This document shows, piece after piece, positions 44,043 to 53,531 of a stretch of 64,000 bases of DNA. Position 1 is the first letter of the stretch; each line of letters starts with the position of its first letter. Made by a program: the position numbers and the translations under genes. Source of the DNA: an uncultured Paracoccaceae bacterium (GTDB lineage: Bacteria > Pseudomonadota > Alphaproteobacteria > Rhodobacterales > Rhodobacteraceae); assembly GCA_947502145.1 (NCBI GenBank), contig CANMYO010000001.1, positions 806,001 through 870,000 on the forward strand. The letters run 5' to 3'. The notes beneath the pieces were generated by a model that ran no database searches, had not been told where the DNA came from, and was given only the letters and a program-made list of their open reading frames with translations.

Positions 44043-44512
44043 TTGCAGGATGGCCTGACCTGGGACGTGATCGACCAGGACACCACAGTTCTCAGCAAGG
44101 TCATTAGTAAGACCGCAAAAAGCATCCCTGAACCATATCACATGGACCTGCGCCTAGTGCCGGAAATACAGGCGCGTTTTTGTCTGCTGCGTAACGGCGG
44201 CGGTGCCGGCCCTGTCATAATCAACAGCGATGGCCTGCCATATACCACATCAGGTTGGGCGCAGGCCTTTCGGCGGGTCAAGAAGCGTTGGCAAAGCGTC
44301 ATAAGGATAGCCCAGAACTCGCCGCAGCCATTTTGGAAGCCACAAGCATGGACCTCAGATCGGGCGGTGTGACCGAGGCAAAGAACCTCACCGTTGATCC
44401 ATTCACACTGCGGGACGCAGCTCAGCACAAGAGCGTTCAAACGACAAACAACTATGTGCGTGATCGTTCGAGCGGGGCCAACAAGGTGGTCAAGATGAGG
44501 CAGAAAGGATGA
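44043..44512 (+). pseudogene. C-terminal integrase relic adjoining tRNA-Lys
   Basis: Two overlapping frames carry recombinase-like pieces. The first is GLTWDVIDQDTTVLSKVISKT and DGLPYTTSGWAQAFRRVKKR. After a frame change near 44290 comes TLRDAAQHKSVQTTNNYVRDRS, where the HKSVQTTNNYV block matches the usual H-x-S-x-x-T-x-x-Y end of tyrosine recombinases with the catalytic Tyr. The order points toward the 3' end of the tRNA-Lys 136 bp on, the classic place of an integrase beside its attachment site. The gene is broken and inactive. Confidence 0.65.
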
Positions 44513-44647
44513 ACGTTATGGAACAAGATGACCGTGCGATGCACCAAAGTCGCTCAATGGGGGCTCAGATGAGAACAAAGCGTTCCCCAACATTTTCCCC
44601 ACATCTTCCCCAAACAAAGGTGGATATCAAGAGAACCCTTGAAAAAT

Positions 44648-44723
44648 TGGTGAGCCGTGCAGGGTTCGAACCTGCGACCTACTGATTAAAAGTCAGTTGC
44701 TCTACCAACTGAGCTAACGGCCC
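44648..44723 (-). tRNA. tRNA-Lys (anticodon TTT)
   Basis: The 76-base minus-strand sequence folds as a complete tRNA. The acceptor arm GGGCCGT pairs with ACGGCTC (one wobble). The D-arm has AGCTCAGTTGGTAGAGC, the anticodon arm CTGACTTTTAATCAG has anticodon TTT, and the T-arm is CAGGTTCGAACCTG. CCA is encoded at 44648-44650. Its 3' end faces an integrase relic, which suggests it once served as an attachment site. Confidence 0.96.
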
Positions 44724-44819
44724 ACTAGGGCGGGTTACTAGAAACACCGACCCGCGCGGTCAACCCCCAAAAGACCGAGGTGCTGGATAAGTCGTGGGGC
44801 TTGGCCTATATCGCGGATC

Positions 44820-45647
44820 ATGACTGCGAGTGATCACATAAAAATACCCTTCATGAAGATGCATGGGCTGGGAAACGACTTTGTCGTTGTCGATTCGCGT
44901 GCGGGTGGACCGCAGATTGATGCGTCGCTTGCGATTGCGATTGCCGATCGGCATCGCGGCGTTGGCTTTGATCAGCTTGCAGTGATCACTGATGGGGCGG
45001 ATTTGCGCCTCACTTTCTATAACAGTGACGGATCGGTATCGGCGGCCTGTGGCAATGCCACGCGCTGCATCGCGCGCCACGAAATGGAGCGTACCGGCAA
45101 GACCGATCTGACAATCCTCACTGACCGGGGCACCCTGCAGGCGCGTGATGCCGGCGACAGGCTGACATCTGTCAACATGGGTCATCCGCATTTGGACTGG
45201 CAAGACATTCCCCTGCGCGAGGCGGTGGACACCCTGTCGCTGCCGATTGATGGCAACCCGGTGGCAACCGGCATGGGCAATCCCCATTGTACTTTCTTCG
45301 TCGACGATGCGGATTCAGTCGACCTTTCGCAGCGCGGCGCGGCGGTCGAACACCACCCGCTATTCCCGCAGCGCACAAATGTGCAATTTGCTACCGTTGT
45401 TGGGCCAGATCACCTGCGCATGCGGGTCTGGGAGCGCGGCGTTGGAATCACGCTGGCCTCTGGCTCATCTTCTTGCGCAACCGCTGTGGCGGCGGTACGG
45501 CGTGGCTTGACTGGGCGGGCCGTGCGGATTGATCTAGATGGCGGGACACTTTTGTTGGATTGGCGGGACGATGGCGTCTGGATGACGGGGCCAACGGCTC
45601 ATGTCTTTGACGGTGTCTGGTTCGGTGGCGGTGGCACAAATGGATAA
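44820..45647 (+). CDS. dapF: Diaminopimelate epimerase
   Basis: The 275-residue protein matches DapF throughout: [13 protein letters not shown] at the start, [16 protein letters not shown] with catalytic Cys77, [11 protein letters not shown], and [19 protein letters not shown] near the end. DapF interconverts LL- and meso-diaminopimelate for lysine and peptidoglycan. The second catalytic Cys of the E. coli enzyme (in ACGSGACA) is replaced here by Ser214 in ASGSSSCA. I believe related Rhodobacteraceae share this, but could not check. Its stop overlaps the mtaB start by 8 bp, so the two are co-transcribed. Confidence 0.92.
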   Translation: MTASDHIKIPFMKMHGLGNDFVVVDSRAGGPQIDASLAIAIADRHRGVGFDQLAVITDGADLRLTFYNSDGSVSAACGNATRCIARHEMERTGKTDLTILTDRGTLQARDAGDRLTSVNMGHPHLDWQDIPLREAVDTLSLPIDGNPVATGMGNPHCTFFVDDADSVDLSQRGAAVEHHPLFPQRTNVQFATVVGPDHLRMRVWERGVGITLASGSSSCATAVAAVRRGLTGRAVRIDLDGGTLLLDWRDDGVWMTGPTAHVFDGVWFGGGGTNG

Positions 45648-46887
45648 GAAAGCCCCGGTCTTTTCCAATCATGGGTGCCGCTTGAACGCCTATGAAACCG
45701 AAGCGATGAAAGAATTGGCGAATGCAGCGGGGATCGGTGACGCCGTTATTGTGAACACTTGTGCCGTCACCGCTGAGGCTGTGCGCAAGGCGCGCAAGGA
45801 TATTCGGAAACTGCGCCGCGAAAATCCAAATGCGCGGGTCATCGTGACCGGATGCGCGGCCCAGACAGAACCAGCGACCTTCAGCGCAATGCCTGAGGTC
45901 GACGTGGTGCTGGGCAACACCGAAAAGATGAAACCAGCGACATGGTCCGGTTTGATCGGCGACACGGAACCGGTGCAGGTGGATGACATCATGTCCGTGA
46001 CCGAAACGGCCGGACATTTGATTGACGGATTCGGCACCCGGAGCCGGGCCTACGTGCAAGTCCAGAACGGGTGTGATCATCGCTGCACTTTTTGCATTAT
46101 CCCCTACGGCCGTGGCAATTCCCGTTCAGTCCCCGCCGGGGTTGTCGTCGAGCAAATCAAACGGCTGGTGGATCGTGGCTACCAAGAGGTGGTGCTGACT
46201 GGGGTGGACCTGACATCCTGGGGGGCCGACCTGCCAGGGCTGCCAAAACTGGGTGATCTGGTCATGCGCATTCTCAGGCTGGTGCCTGATCTGCCAAGAT
46301 TGCGGATCTCATCCATTGATAGCATCGAGGTTGACGAAAACCTGATGCAGGCGATCGCAACCGAACCCCGATTGATGCCGCATCTGCACCTCAGCCTGCA
46401 GCACGGCGATACGCTTATCCTCAAGCGGATGAAACGGCGCCACACGCGCGACGATGCGATCCGCTTTGCCGAAGCAGCTCGCAAACTGCGCCCAGAAATG
46501 ACATTTGGGGCAGATATCATTGCCGGCTTTCCGACCGAAACCGATGCACATTTTGCGAATTCGCTCAAACTTGTGCAGGACTGCCAACTGACCTGGCTGC
46601 ATGTGTTCCCCTACTCTCCGCGCAAGGGCACGCCAGCAGCGCGGATGCCAGCGGTCGATGGCGCCACAATCAAGCGCCGTGCTGCCGCGCTGCGGGCCGC
46701 GGGCGACGTTGCGGTCAGCCAGCATCTGCAGGCGCAGGTTGGTCAACGCCATGCCGTTCTGATGGAAAACCCGCGCATGGGCCGCACACCGCAATTTGCC
46801 GAGGTGCATTTCGCTGATGAACAACCGGAAAGCCGGATTGTCATGGCCAGGATTGACGGCTGCACCGACACGCATCTGACGGCGTAA
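45640..46887 (+). CDS. mtaB: tRNA (t6A37) methylthiotransferase MtaB
   Basis: ATG 45640 overlaps the end of dapF by 8 bp. The frame from 45601 runs inside dapF and is not needed. The 415-residue radical-SAM protein has the N-terminal UPF0004 cluster cysteines (Cys13, Cys41, Cys72) and the SAM cluster CDHRCTFC (Cys145, 149, 152). It ends without a clear TRAM domain beyond the short tail, as in MtaB. It adds a methylthio group to t6A at position 37 of tRNAs. The related MiaB or RimO would be longer or have different middle motifs. Confidence 0.9.
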   Translation: MDKKAPVFSNHGCRLNAYETEAMKELANAAGIGDAVIVNTCAVTAEAVRKARKDIRKLRRENPNARVIVTGCAAQTEPATFSAMPEVDVVLGNTEKMKPATWSGLIGDTEPVQVDDIMSVTETAGHLIDGFGTRSRAYVQVQNGCDHRCTFCIIPYGRGNSRSVPAGVVVEQIKRLVDRGYQEVVLTGVDLTSWGADLPGLPKLGDLVMRILRLVPDLPRLRISSIDSIEVDENLMQAIATEPRLMPHLHLSLQHGDTLILKRMKRRHTRDDAIRFAEAARKLRPEMTFGADIIAGFPTETDAHFANSLKLVQDCQLTWLHVFPYSPRKGTPAARMPAVDGATIKRRAAALRAAGDVAVSQHLQAQVGQRHAVLMENPRMGRTPQFAEVHFADEQPESRIVMARIDGCTDTHLTA

Positions 46888-46891
46888 TGTT

Positions 46892-47518
46892 ATGACAGAG
46901 AAACCGATCCTGTGGTCCTTCCGCCGCTGTCCCTATGCAATCCGTGCCCGCCTCGCGATTCAAAGCGCCGGGATCGCGGTTGATCTGCGCGAGATTCTTT
47001 TGCGTGACAAGCCAGACGCCTTTCTTGCCGCTTCTCCATCCGCCACCGTCCCCTGTCTCCAGGCGGACACTACGCTGGATGAAAGTCGCGACATCATGCT
47101 GTGGGCGCTGCATCACAGCGACCCATCTGATTGGCTTGCAGGGCATGACGCATCATTGATGGATGCCTGTGATGGGCCCTTCAAGCAGGCGTTAGATCAC
47201 ACAAAATACCATGTCCGCTTTCCTGCGCTGTCGCGACAGGCGGAACGCGCCAAAGCGGCGGCGTTTTTGCAGGACCTCGACCATCGGCTTATCGGTCAGC
47301 GTTACCTGACCGGCGATCAGATGCGCATTACCGATGCAGCGATCCTGCCCTTCGTGCGGCAATTCGCCAATATCGACCGTGCATGGTTTGACGCACAGAG
47401 CTGGCCGCATCTAATCAGGTGGCTGGATCACTTCACCGCCAGCGCGGAGTTTGCCAATGTCATGATGAAGTACCCGGTCTGGCAACCGGGCCAGCCGGCG
47501 GTGCGGTTTCCGGCGTAA
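46892..47518 (+). CDS. Glutathione S-transferase-like protein
   Basis: The 208-residue protein begins with a thioredoxin-fold domain carrying RRCPYAIRARLAI (Cys-Pro-Tyr, a Cys-type GST or glutaredoxin 2-like motif at residues 13-15), then SATVPCL with the cis-Pro and DESRDIM for glutathione binding. The C-terminal half is all-helical GST-C type with ITDAAILPFVRQF. It follows mtaB by 4 bp. Cys-type GSTs reduce mixed disulfides or quinone adducts. The real substrate is not known. Confidence 0.85.
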   Translation: MTEKPILWSFRRCPYAIRARLAIQSAGIAVDLREILLRDKPDAFLAASPSATVPCLQADTTLDESRDIMLWALHHSDPSDWLAGHDASLMDACDGPFKQALDHTKYHVRFPALSRQAERAKAAAFLQDLDHRLIGQRYLTGDQMRITDAAILPFVRQFANIDRAWFDAQSWPHLIRWLDHFTASAEFANVMMKYPVWQPGQPAVRFPA

Positions 47519-47630
47519 TGCTGCGGGACGGCGGGCGGGGCGCCTTGCCCCGCAGGGGCAATAGCGGCGTTCGACGGCCTTGCATCCAAAGGCGAACTGA
47601 CGTCCAGTTACAAAAACACAGGAGGGAACA

Positions 47631-48239
47631 ATGAAACTGCTGATCTCTGCGGCCTCGCCTTTCGCGCGCAAATGCCGGGTTCTGCTCCGCGAGGCTGATC
47701 TTATGGACGCGGTGCGCGAGGTCGACATCGCTACTTCCCCGCTTAGCTCTGCGCCAGAGGCTCTTGCCGCCAATCCAACCGGCAAAATCCCGGCCTTGAT
47801 CCGCAGCGATGGTCCCGCCCTTTATGACAGCCGCGTGATAACCCGGTTTCTCAATGATCATGCTGGCGCAAATCTTTATCCGGCCGCCCGCCTGTGGGAG
47901 CTTCTGACGCTTGAGGCCACCGCCGATGCGATCATGGAGGCCGCACTGCTGATCACCTACGAATCGCGCTTCCGTCCTGCGGCGCAACAATCCGCTGACT
48001 GGACAGAGGCGCAATGGGGCAAGGCCGAACGCGCCATATCCGCCATCAACGAACGCTGGATGAGTCACCTCTCCGGCCCATTGGATATGTCACAGATTGC
48101 CGTGTCCTGCGCGCTGTCCTATGTCGATTTGCGCCACGACGCGCGGGGCTGGCGCCGGGAGAACGCAGACCTGTCCGATTGGCACACTGCCTTTCTTACC
48201 CGCCCCGCCATGCAGGAAACGGCCCCTCCTACGGCGTGA
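47631..48239 (+). CDS. Glutathione S-transferase-like protein
   Basis: The 202-residue protein follows GGAGGGAACA and has the N-terminal GST thioredoxin fold with SPFARKCRVLL (Ser-type active residue near position 9), NPTGKIPALI with cis-Pro, and DSRVITRFL. The helical C-terminal domain has no special motif. A 112-bp gap separates it from the upstream GST gene. That gap contains the GC hairpin GCGGGGC-GCCTT-GCCCCGC. Its specificity is unknown. Confidence 0.85.
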   Translation: MKLLISAASPFARKCRVLLREADLMDAVREVDIATSPLSSAPEALAANPTGKIPALIRSDGPALYDSRVITRFLNDHAGANLYPAARLWELLTLEATADAIMEAALLITYESRFRPAAQQSADWTEAQWGKAERAISAINERWMSHLSGPLDMSQIAVSCALSYVDLRHDARGWRRENADLSDWHTAFLTRPAMQETAPPTA

Positions 48240-48304
48240 CATTTGCCAAATGGCGACCATGCCACGGCCCTATTTCTGACAAGCGTCCGGTGCAGACACA
48301 GGTC

Positions 48305-48925
48305 ATGTTGCACCAAACCAATCGCACGCTGCGGCTGATCGCGCTGACCATCGGCCGCATGCCCCCTCTGCCCCCGATCCTGCTCTTGCCGGGGATCGTT
48401 ACGCTGGCATTCTGGATCAGTCTGACGCTGCAAACCGGGGTGATCTCGCAATCCAACGCGGTGATGGCCTTTTGCGCTGGCTTTGCGACACAGACCATCG
48501 TCCGTTTCTACCGCAGCAACCGGTTCGGGCTGGGCTGGGGTCCAACCTTTGCGCTGCTGGCAGTCATAGCGGCTCCCTTGGTGGCACTCACGGTGCTGGA
48601 CAACATGCTGTGGTGCCAGCGATGGATCACGGCGACATTGCTCCTGAACGCTGCGATCTTCCTGCCTGACCTTTGGGCATCGGATCAAAGGATCGGACAA
48701 AAGCGCTGGCAACATCATGCCTATGACGGGATGCGCCGGACGCTCTCGGGCGGATTGCTTTTGCTGATCATCAGCATTGCAACACTCAACGAAGCCGCGA
48801 TTCAGGCCATTTCCAACTCAGAATGGTTGGTCCTCTGGGCCATATTCCCGGCGTTATTCCATTATGCCTGGCTGCTCATTCTTGATGTGATCCTGCTGTC
48901 GCGCAAAGCCAGTCCGCATATCTAG
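48305..48925 (+). CDS. Membrane protein of unknown function
   Basis: The ATG at 48305 gives 206 residues. The frame open from 48014 runs inside the GST gene and is not used. There are five or six hydrophobic segments, for example PILLLPGIVTLAFWISLTL, TFALLAVIAAPLVALTVLDN and LVLWAIFPALFHYAWLLILDV. No catalytic motif is seen. It is an integral inner-membrane protein with no recognisable family, ending 1 bp before the convergent outer-membrane protein gene. Confidence 0.6.
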   Translation: MLHQTNRTLRLIALTIGRMPPLPPILLLPGIVTLAFWISLTLQTGVISQSNAVMAFCAGFATQTIVRFYRSNRFGLGWGPTFALLAVIAAPLVALTVLDNMLWCQRWITATLLLNAAIFLPDLWASDQRIGQKRWQHHAYDGMRRTLSGGLLLLIISIATLNEAAIQAISNSEWLVLWAIFPALFHYAWLLILDVILLSRKASPHI

Positions 48926-48926
48926 A

Positions 48927-49571
48927 TCAGAACGAAAAGCTGACGCCGACATTCACCGCATTGGTAATGACGTCCGTGCGCAACGTGCCCCCACCCTCAA
49001 GGTCCGCCTCGTTCTGGGAATAAGTGCCCTTGTATTCGCCAAATACGGACCAATCTTCGCTGATCGGATAGCTTGCCCCAGCGATCCATGTCGCGGCCGG
49101 ACCGGTGACCTGATAGCCAAAAGTCTCTGTCGTGCCGTTGGACACTTCGACATGGGGGATCGCAAGGCCAAGTCCGCCACCCACATAGGGGGTCACGGCC
49201 CCCAAAGCACCGGGCCAGCGTCGATAGGCATTCACAGTCAAGGTGTTCAGCCCATCCGTGAACTCAAGCGTTTCAAATGGCGTGCCATCCAGTTCGCTGT
49301 CTTGCGGGTAAATCTTGTTATGGGCAAAATCGACACCGTATCCAAAGGTCTGCGACTGCCAGATCGTCGCGCGCAGGCCATAATATATGGGGCTGTCAAA
49401 TGACCGCCCTTCCCAGCCGATGAATGTCCGCGCCGGGTAGGCAGAATCGCCGGAAATGAAGACATCCGAATGCGGCGCATTCTGCGCACCACCATAAAAG
49501 CTAAGCTCGACCTCTGCGACAGCGGACGCCGCCATGAAGATTATTGCCAAAGATGTCAGTTGCAAACGCAT
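48927..49571 (-). CDS. Outer-membrane beta-barrel protein
   Basis: ATG 49571 starts a signal peptide (RLQLTSLAIIFMAASAVA, cleaved near residue 20). The mature 195 residues alternate polar and aromatic positions in short strands: ELSFYGGAQNAPHSDV, YYGLRATIWQSQTFGYGVDF, TPYVGGGLGLAIPHVEV, and a C-terminal AVNVGVSFSF ending in Phe, the usual outer-membrane insertion mark. It resembles OmpA/Opa-type eight-stranded barrels with a lipid or adhesion role. The exact function is unknown. Confidence 0.8.
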   Translation of the reverse strand: MRLQLTSLAIIFMAASAVAEVELSFYGGAQNAPHSDVFISGDSAYPARTFIGWEGRSFDSPIYYGLRATIWQSQTFGYGVDFAHNKIYPQDSELDGTPFETLEFTDGLNTLTVNAYRRWPGALGAVTPYVGGGLGLAIPHVEVSNGTTETFGYQVTGPAATWIAGASYPISEDWSVFGEYKGTYSQNEADLEGGGTLRTDVITNAVNVGVSFSF

Positions 49572-49962
49572 GAATGTGGTCCAGATCGTAAGATTAAGCC
49601 CATACCTAAAGGCCACACTACACTGTCACAAGTCTTTCTGAATCAATCGTTAATCAAGATTGTGACACTTGTCAGCAACGCATTTTGCGGATGGCCGCAT
49701 ATCAGCAGCTTTCGGCACGCGGGATTCGTGCAGCGGGATTCAGTTGATGGCGTTGCGACGATATTTGTCGCTTTGGCGTATTCGAAGCGGTTTGGCATGA
49801 AAAACAGCGCCAATTGCGCCTCACTGATACCCTCTGCGCGGGATTGTCCGCTGGACGGGCGGCGGGAACAGGGCTAAACACCGTCCAAATTGTCGGCGGG
49901 TCCCTGCCGCCACATTTGTTGTTATGGCCCCCTGCGGGGCGAAATAATCGGAGATGCATCTC
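49572..49962. other. Promoter region upstream of petABC
   Basis: No gene was seen in these 390 bases. The frames at 49470-49959 are short and unsupported. The region should contain the petABC promoter and probably that of the divergent barrel gene. TTGTGACACTTGTCA at 49660-49674 contains TGACA..TGTCA symmetry. I could not assign a binding protein. Confidence 0.45.
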
Positions 49963-50520
49963 GTGTCACAAGCAGACGAACACCAGGGCACACGCCGCGA
50001 CTTTTTGTACTACGCCACCGCAGGCGCTGGTGCAGTTGTCACCGGCGCTGCTGTCTGGCCGCTGGTCAATCAGATGAACCCCTCGGCTGACGTTCAGGCC
50101 CTCGCCTCGATCCGTGTCGATATCAGCACCATTGATCCTGGCACCCAGATCACCGTGCTTTGGCAGGGTAAGCCGGTCTTTATCCGGTCCCGCACCGAGA
50201 AAGAGATCGAAGAGGCACGCGCCGTCGACCTTGCTGATCTGCCCGACCCCGAAGCCAATAACAACAACATCGGCGAGGCTGATGCGTCTGACGAAAACCG
50301 CGCATTGTCCGAAGACGGTGTCTGGCTGGTTCAGATGGGTGTCTGCACCCACCTTGGCTGTGTGCCGCTGGGTGAGCAGGGCGATTTCCACGGTTGGTTC
50401 TGCCCCTGCCACGGCTCGCATTACGATACCTCCGGTCGTATCCGCAAAGGTCCCGCACCGCGGAACCTGCCTGTGCCTGTTGCGTCGTTCGTCGACGAAA
50501 CAACGATTCAACTCGGTTAA
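49963..50520 (+). CDS. petA: Ubiquinol-cytochrome c reductase iron-sulfur (Rieske) subunit
   Basis: I choose the GTG at 49963 because CGGAG lies eight bases upstream and the encoded MSQADEH matches Rhodobacter Rieske starts. The ATG at 49954 lies too close to that site. The 185-residue protein has a Tat-like uncleaved anchor ([17 protein letters not shown]), the hinge after [14 protein letters not shown], and the cluster ligands CTHLGC (128-133) and CPCH (147-150). It carries electrons from ubiquinol to cytochrome c1 in the bc1 complex. It is the first gene of petABC. Confidence 0.95.
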   Translation: MSQADEHQGTRRDFLYYATAGAGAVVTGAAVWPLVNQMNPSADVQALASIRVDISTIDPGTQITVLWQGKPVFIRSRTEKEIEEARAVDLADLPDPEANNNNIGEADASDENRALSEDGVWLVQMGVCTHLGCVPLGEQGDFHGWFCPCHGSHYDTSGRIRKGPAPRNLPVPVASFVDETTIQLG

Positions 50521-50532
50521 GGAGAGAGAACC

Positions 50533-51873
50533 ATGGCTGGTATCCCCCACGACCATTACGAACCAAAGACCGGCGGCGAAAAGTGGCTGCACTCACGGCT
50601 TCCCGTGGTTGGCCTGCTTTACGACACCCTGATGATCCCCACCCCCAAGAACCTGAACTGGATGTGGATCTGGGGCATTGTTCTGACCTTTACGCTGGTG
50701 TTGCAAATCGTCACGGGCGTTGTGCTGGTGATGCACTACACCCCGCATGTTGATCTGGCCTTTACATCGGTCGAACACATCATGCGCGACGTGAATGGCG
50801 GTCACATGATCCGCTATTTCCACATGAATGGCGCTTCGCTGTTCTTTGTTGCGGTATATCTTCACATGTTCCGCGGCCTTTATTACGGGTCCTACAAGGC
50901 CCCGCGTGAGGTGACATGGATCATCGGCATGCTGATCTACCTGCTGATGATGGCAACCGGTTTCCTGGGCTACGTTCTGCCCTGGGGTCAGATGTCCTTC
51001 CACGGCACGGCCGTTATCACCGGCCTGTTTGGCGCGATCCCCTTCATCGGTGACAGCATCCAGACATGGCTGTTGGGCGCCGGGGCCGTTGGCCAGCCAG
51101 CGCTGAACCGCTTCTTCTCATTGCATTATCTGCTGCCATTTGTGATTGCTGGCCTTGTGGCACTGCACATCTGGGCCTTCCACTCGACCGGGAACAACAA
51201 CCCGACAGGTGTCGAAGTTCGCCGCACCTCCAAGGAAGAAGCCGAAAAAGACACCCTGCCGTTCTGGCCCTACTTCGTGATCAAGGATCTTTTTGCGCTG
51301 GCAGTGATCCTTGTCGTATTCATGGCCATTGTCGGGTTCATGCCGAACTATCTGGGACACCCGGACAACTATATTCCGGCGAACCCGCTGGCGACGCCAA
51401 CGCATATCGTGCCGGAATGGTATTTCCTGCCGTTCTACGCGATCCTGCGGGCCTTTACGGCTGACGTCTGGGCCGTGCAGCTGGTCAACTTCATCAGCTT
51501 TGGCATCATTGACGCCAAGTTCTTCGGCGTGCTGGCAATGTTCGGTGCGATTGCAGTGATGGCTTTGGCCCCTTGGCTGGATACGTCCAGCGTCCGCTCT
51601 GGCCGCTACCGCCCGATGTTCAAATGGTGGTTTGCCCTGCTCTGCGTGGATTTTGTCGTACTGATGTGGTGCGGTGCCCGCCCGGCAGAATTCCCCTATG
51701 ACTGGATTTCGCTGATTGGTGCGACCTATTGGTTTGCTTACTTCCTGATCATCCTGCCGCTGCTTGGCGTGATCGAGAAGCCGCACACACCACCTGCGAC
51801 AATCGAAGACGACTTCAATGCGCACTACGCGCCGAAAGCTGACGGCAAGTCCGCAGCGACACCGGCCGAGTGA
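50533..51873 (+). CDS. petB: Cytochrome b of the bc1 complex
   Basis: The 446-residue integral membrane protein begins after GGAGAGAGAACC. It shows the eight-helix cytochrome b pattern: [25 protein letters not shown] and [20 protein letters not shown] supply the four heme-binding histidines, [13 protein letters not shown] the Qo-site loop, and [10 protein letters not shown] the conserved PEWY. It oxidises ubiquinol and passes protons across the membrane. It lies between petA (12-bp gap) and petC (10-bp gap). Confidence 0.97.
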   Translation: MAGIPHDHYEPKTGGEKWLHSRLPVVGLLYDTLMIPTPKNLNWMWIWGIVLTFTLVLQIVTGVVLVMHYTPHVDLAFTSVEHIMRDVNGGHMIRYFHMNGASLFFVAVYLHMFRGLYYGSYKAPREVTWIIGMLIYLLMMATGFLGYVLPWGQMSFHGTAVITGLFGAIPFIGDSIQTWLLGAGAVGQPALNRFFSLHYLLPFVIAGLVALHIWAFHSTGNNNPTGVEVRRTSKEEAEKDTLPFWPYFVIKDLFALAVILVVFMAIVGFMPNYLGHPDNYIPANPLATPTHIVPEWYFLPFYAILRAFTADVWAVQLVNFISFGIIDAKFFGVLAMFGAIAVMALAPWLDTSSVRSGRYRPMFKWWFALLCVDFVVLMWCGARPAEFPYDWISLIGATYWFAYFLIILPLLGVIEKPHTPPATIEDDFNAHYAPKADGKSAATPAE

Positions 51874-51883
51874 GAAAGGACCG

Positions 51884-52756
51884 ATGACAATGATCCGTAA
51901 CCTCACCCTGTCCGCGGCGACTGCACTGGCCCTTGTGGCCGGTCCGGTCGCGGCCGAGTCAGAAGCGCATGTCGAAGACTTCGACTTTTCCTTCGAGGGC
52001 CCATTCGGCAGCTATGACCAGAACCAGTTGCAGCGTGGCTTGAAGATCTACACCGAGATCTGCGCCGCCTGTCACGGCCTTGAGCTGGTCGCCTTCCGTA
52101 ACCTGTCTGACGAAGGCGGCCCCGGCCTGCCCGACGATCAGATGCGCGCCTATGCCGAATTCTACGAAGTCTTCGACCAGTCGCTGTTTGATGGCGAAGG
52201 CGATTTCCGCCCCGCTACACCAGCGGATAAATTCCCCGCCGGTCTGGACAGCACGATCCCGGACCTGTCGCTTATGGCCAAGGCGCGTGCTGGCTTTCAC
52301 GGCCCGTATGGGACCGGCCTGAACCAGCTGTTCAAAGGCATGGGCGGCGCGGAATACATCGCTTCGCTCATGGTTGGCTACGTGGATGAGCCTGAATGTG
52401 CGCTGGAAATGGACCCGCCCATGGATGGCTATTACAACACCGCCTTTGCGGCCGGTGGCTATCCTGAGACCTGCCTTGACGATCACGGCCACCACACCGT
52501 GCCCGGAAGCTGGATCTCCATGCCGCCGCCACTGTGGGGTGAAGACGTCGAGTTTGACGATGGACACTCCAACGATCTGCACCACGAATCGGAAGATATC
52601 GCCGCATTCCTGATGTGGACAGCCGAACCAAAGCTGGTTGCGCGCAAGCAGGCTGGTCTGACCGGTGTGATCTTCCTGAGTGTTCTGTCAGTTCTGCTGT
52701 ATCTGACCAACAAGAAGATCTGGGCGCCGCACAAGAACAAGCGCAAGGACAGCTAA
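51884..52756 (+). CDS. petC: Cytochrome c1 of the bc1 complex
   Basis: ATG 51884 follows GAAAGGACC. The frame open from 51818 runs in petB. The 290-residue protein has a signal peptide (cleavage near residue 24), the heme site CAACH (60-64), a distal methionine region in WISMPPPLWG, and a C-terminal anchor helix GVIFLSVLSVLLYLTN. It accepts electrons from the Rieske protein and passes them to soluble cytochrome c. A terminator follows the gene. Confidence 0.96.
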   Translation: MTMIRNLTLSAATALALVAGPVAAESEAHVEDFDFSFEGPFGSYDQNQLQRGLKIYTEICAACHGLELVAFRNLSDEGGPGLPDDQMRAYAEFYEVFDQSLFDGEGDFRPATPADKFPAGLDSTIPDLSLMAKARAGFHGPYGTGLNQLFKGMGGAEYIASLMVGYVDEPECALEMDPPMDGYYNTAFAAGGYPETCLDDHGHHTVPGSWISMPPPLWGEDVEFDDGHSNDLHHESEDIAAFLMWTAEPKLVARKQAGLTGVIFLSVLSVLLYLTNKKIWAPHKNKRKDS

Positions 52757-52783
52757 GTCCGACGCGCCAAACGCACAATCAAC

Positions 52784-52813
52784 AAAGGCCCGCCAGAATT
52801 GGCGGGCCTTTTG
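52784..52813 (+). terminator. Rho-independent terminator of petABC
   Basis: AAAGGCCCGCC (52784-52794) and GGCGGGCCTTT (52801-52811) form an 11-bp perfect stem around AGAATT, followed by TT. The stem directly follows petC and precedes the convergent thiQ end. It may act on both strands. Confidence 0.88.
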
Positions 52814-52844
52814 CGTTGGGTTGGTCCGCGACTGTGACCAGGGA

Positions 52845-53531
52845 TCAGCCCAGGTAGTCACGCAATGCGGCGGGTGGATCGGCAAACAGCTCAGCCGTGC
52901 GGGCGGCGGCATGGGCGATCCCCTCAGCGACCAGAACAACGTGATCGGCCACCCGCTGCGCATCAGCTGGGTCATGTGTGACCATGATCACGGTCTTGCC
53001 TGCGCTGGCAAGTTTTGCCTGCACAAGCGACAACATCTCTGACTTCAGGGCCGGACCAAGGGCGGCAAAGGGTTCATCAAGCAGCACAACAGGGCGATCA
53101 GCCAACATCACGCGGGCCAAGGCGGCCCGGCTTTGCTGGCCACCGGACAGGGCCCCCGGTTTGCGATGCCCCAGCCCGCCCAATCCGACATCGGCAAGGG
53201 CGGCGCTGACGGCCAGTTTCTGTTGCGCCGTCAGTCGCAGTTCCGGGCGCAGCCCAAGTCCAACATTCTGATCAATCGTCAGGTGCGGGAACAGGTTGTT
53301 ATCCTGAAACAACATACTGATTGGGCGATTGCCGGGGTCGCCGGGCAACGGTGCGCCCTGCCATGTGACCCGCCCGGCCCGAGGCTGCAAAAATCCTGCG
53401 ATGGCAGACAATAGGGTTGATTTGCCACTGCCCGATGGACCGATTACCGCTGTGATCCCGTGGGGGATGGTCATATCTGCTGACAGGGTGAAATCGCCCA
53501 GAACAAGGTGCACACCATCAAGCGTCAACAT
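52845..53531 (-). CDS. thiQ: Thiamine ABC transporter ATP-binding protein
   Basis: ATG 53531 overlaps the thiP end and starts MLTLDGVHLVLG, the usual ThiQ start. The longer frame to 53615 lies inside thiP. The 228-residue ATPase has Walker A GPSGSGKST, signature LSGGQQSRAALAR, Walker B VVLLDEPFAALG, and the switch His VTHD. It powers uptake of thiamine or TPP. It is the last gene of thiBPQ, which is preceded by a TPP riboswitch. Confidence 0.92.
   Translation of the reverse strand: MLTLDGVHLVLGDFTLSADMTIPHGITAVIGPSGSGKSTLLSAIAGFLQPRAGRVTWQGAPLPGDPGNRPISMLFQDNNLFPHLTIDQNVGLGLRPELRLTAQQKLAVSAALADVGLGGLGHRKPGALSGGQQSRAALARVMLADRPVVLLDEPFAALGPALKSEMLSLVQAKLASAGKTVIMVTHDPADAQRVADHVVLVAEGIAHAAARTAELFADPPAALRDYLG

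Noticed and set aside
47532-47556. GC hairpin between the two GST genes as a terminator
   Set aside because: The stem GCGGGGC/GCCCCGC is clear but no T-run follows, so termination is not supported.
48014-48304. N-terminal extension of the membrane protein at 48305
   Set aside because: It lies in the GST gene in another phase and encodes Arg/Pro-rich shadow sequence.
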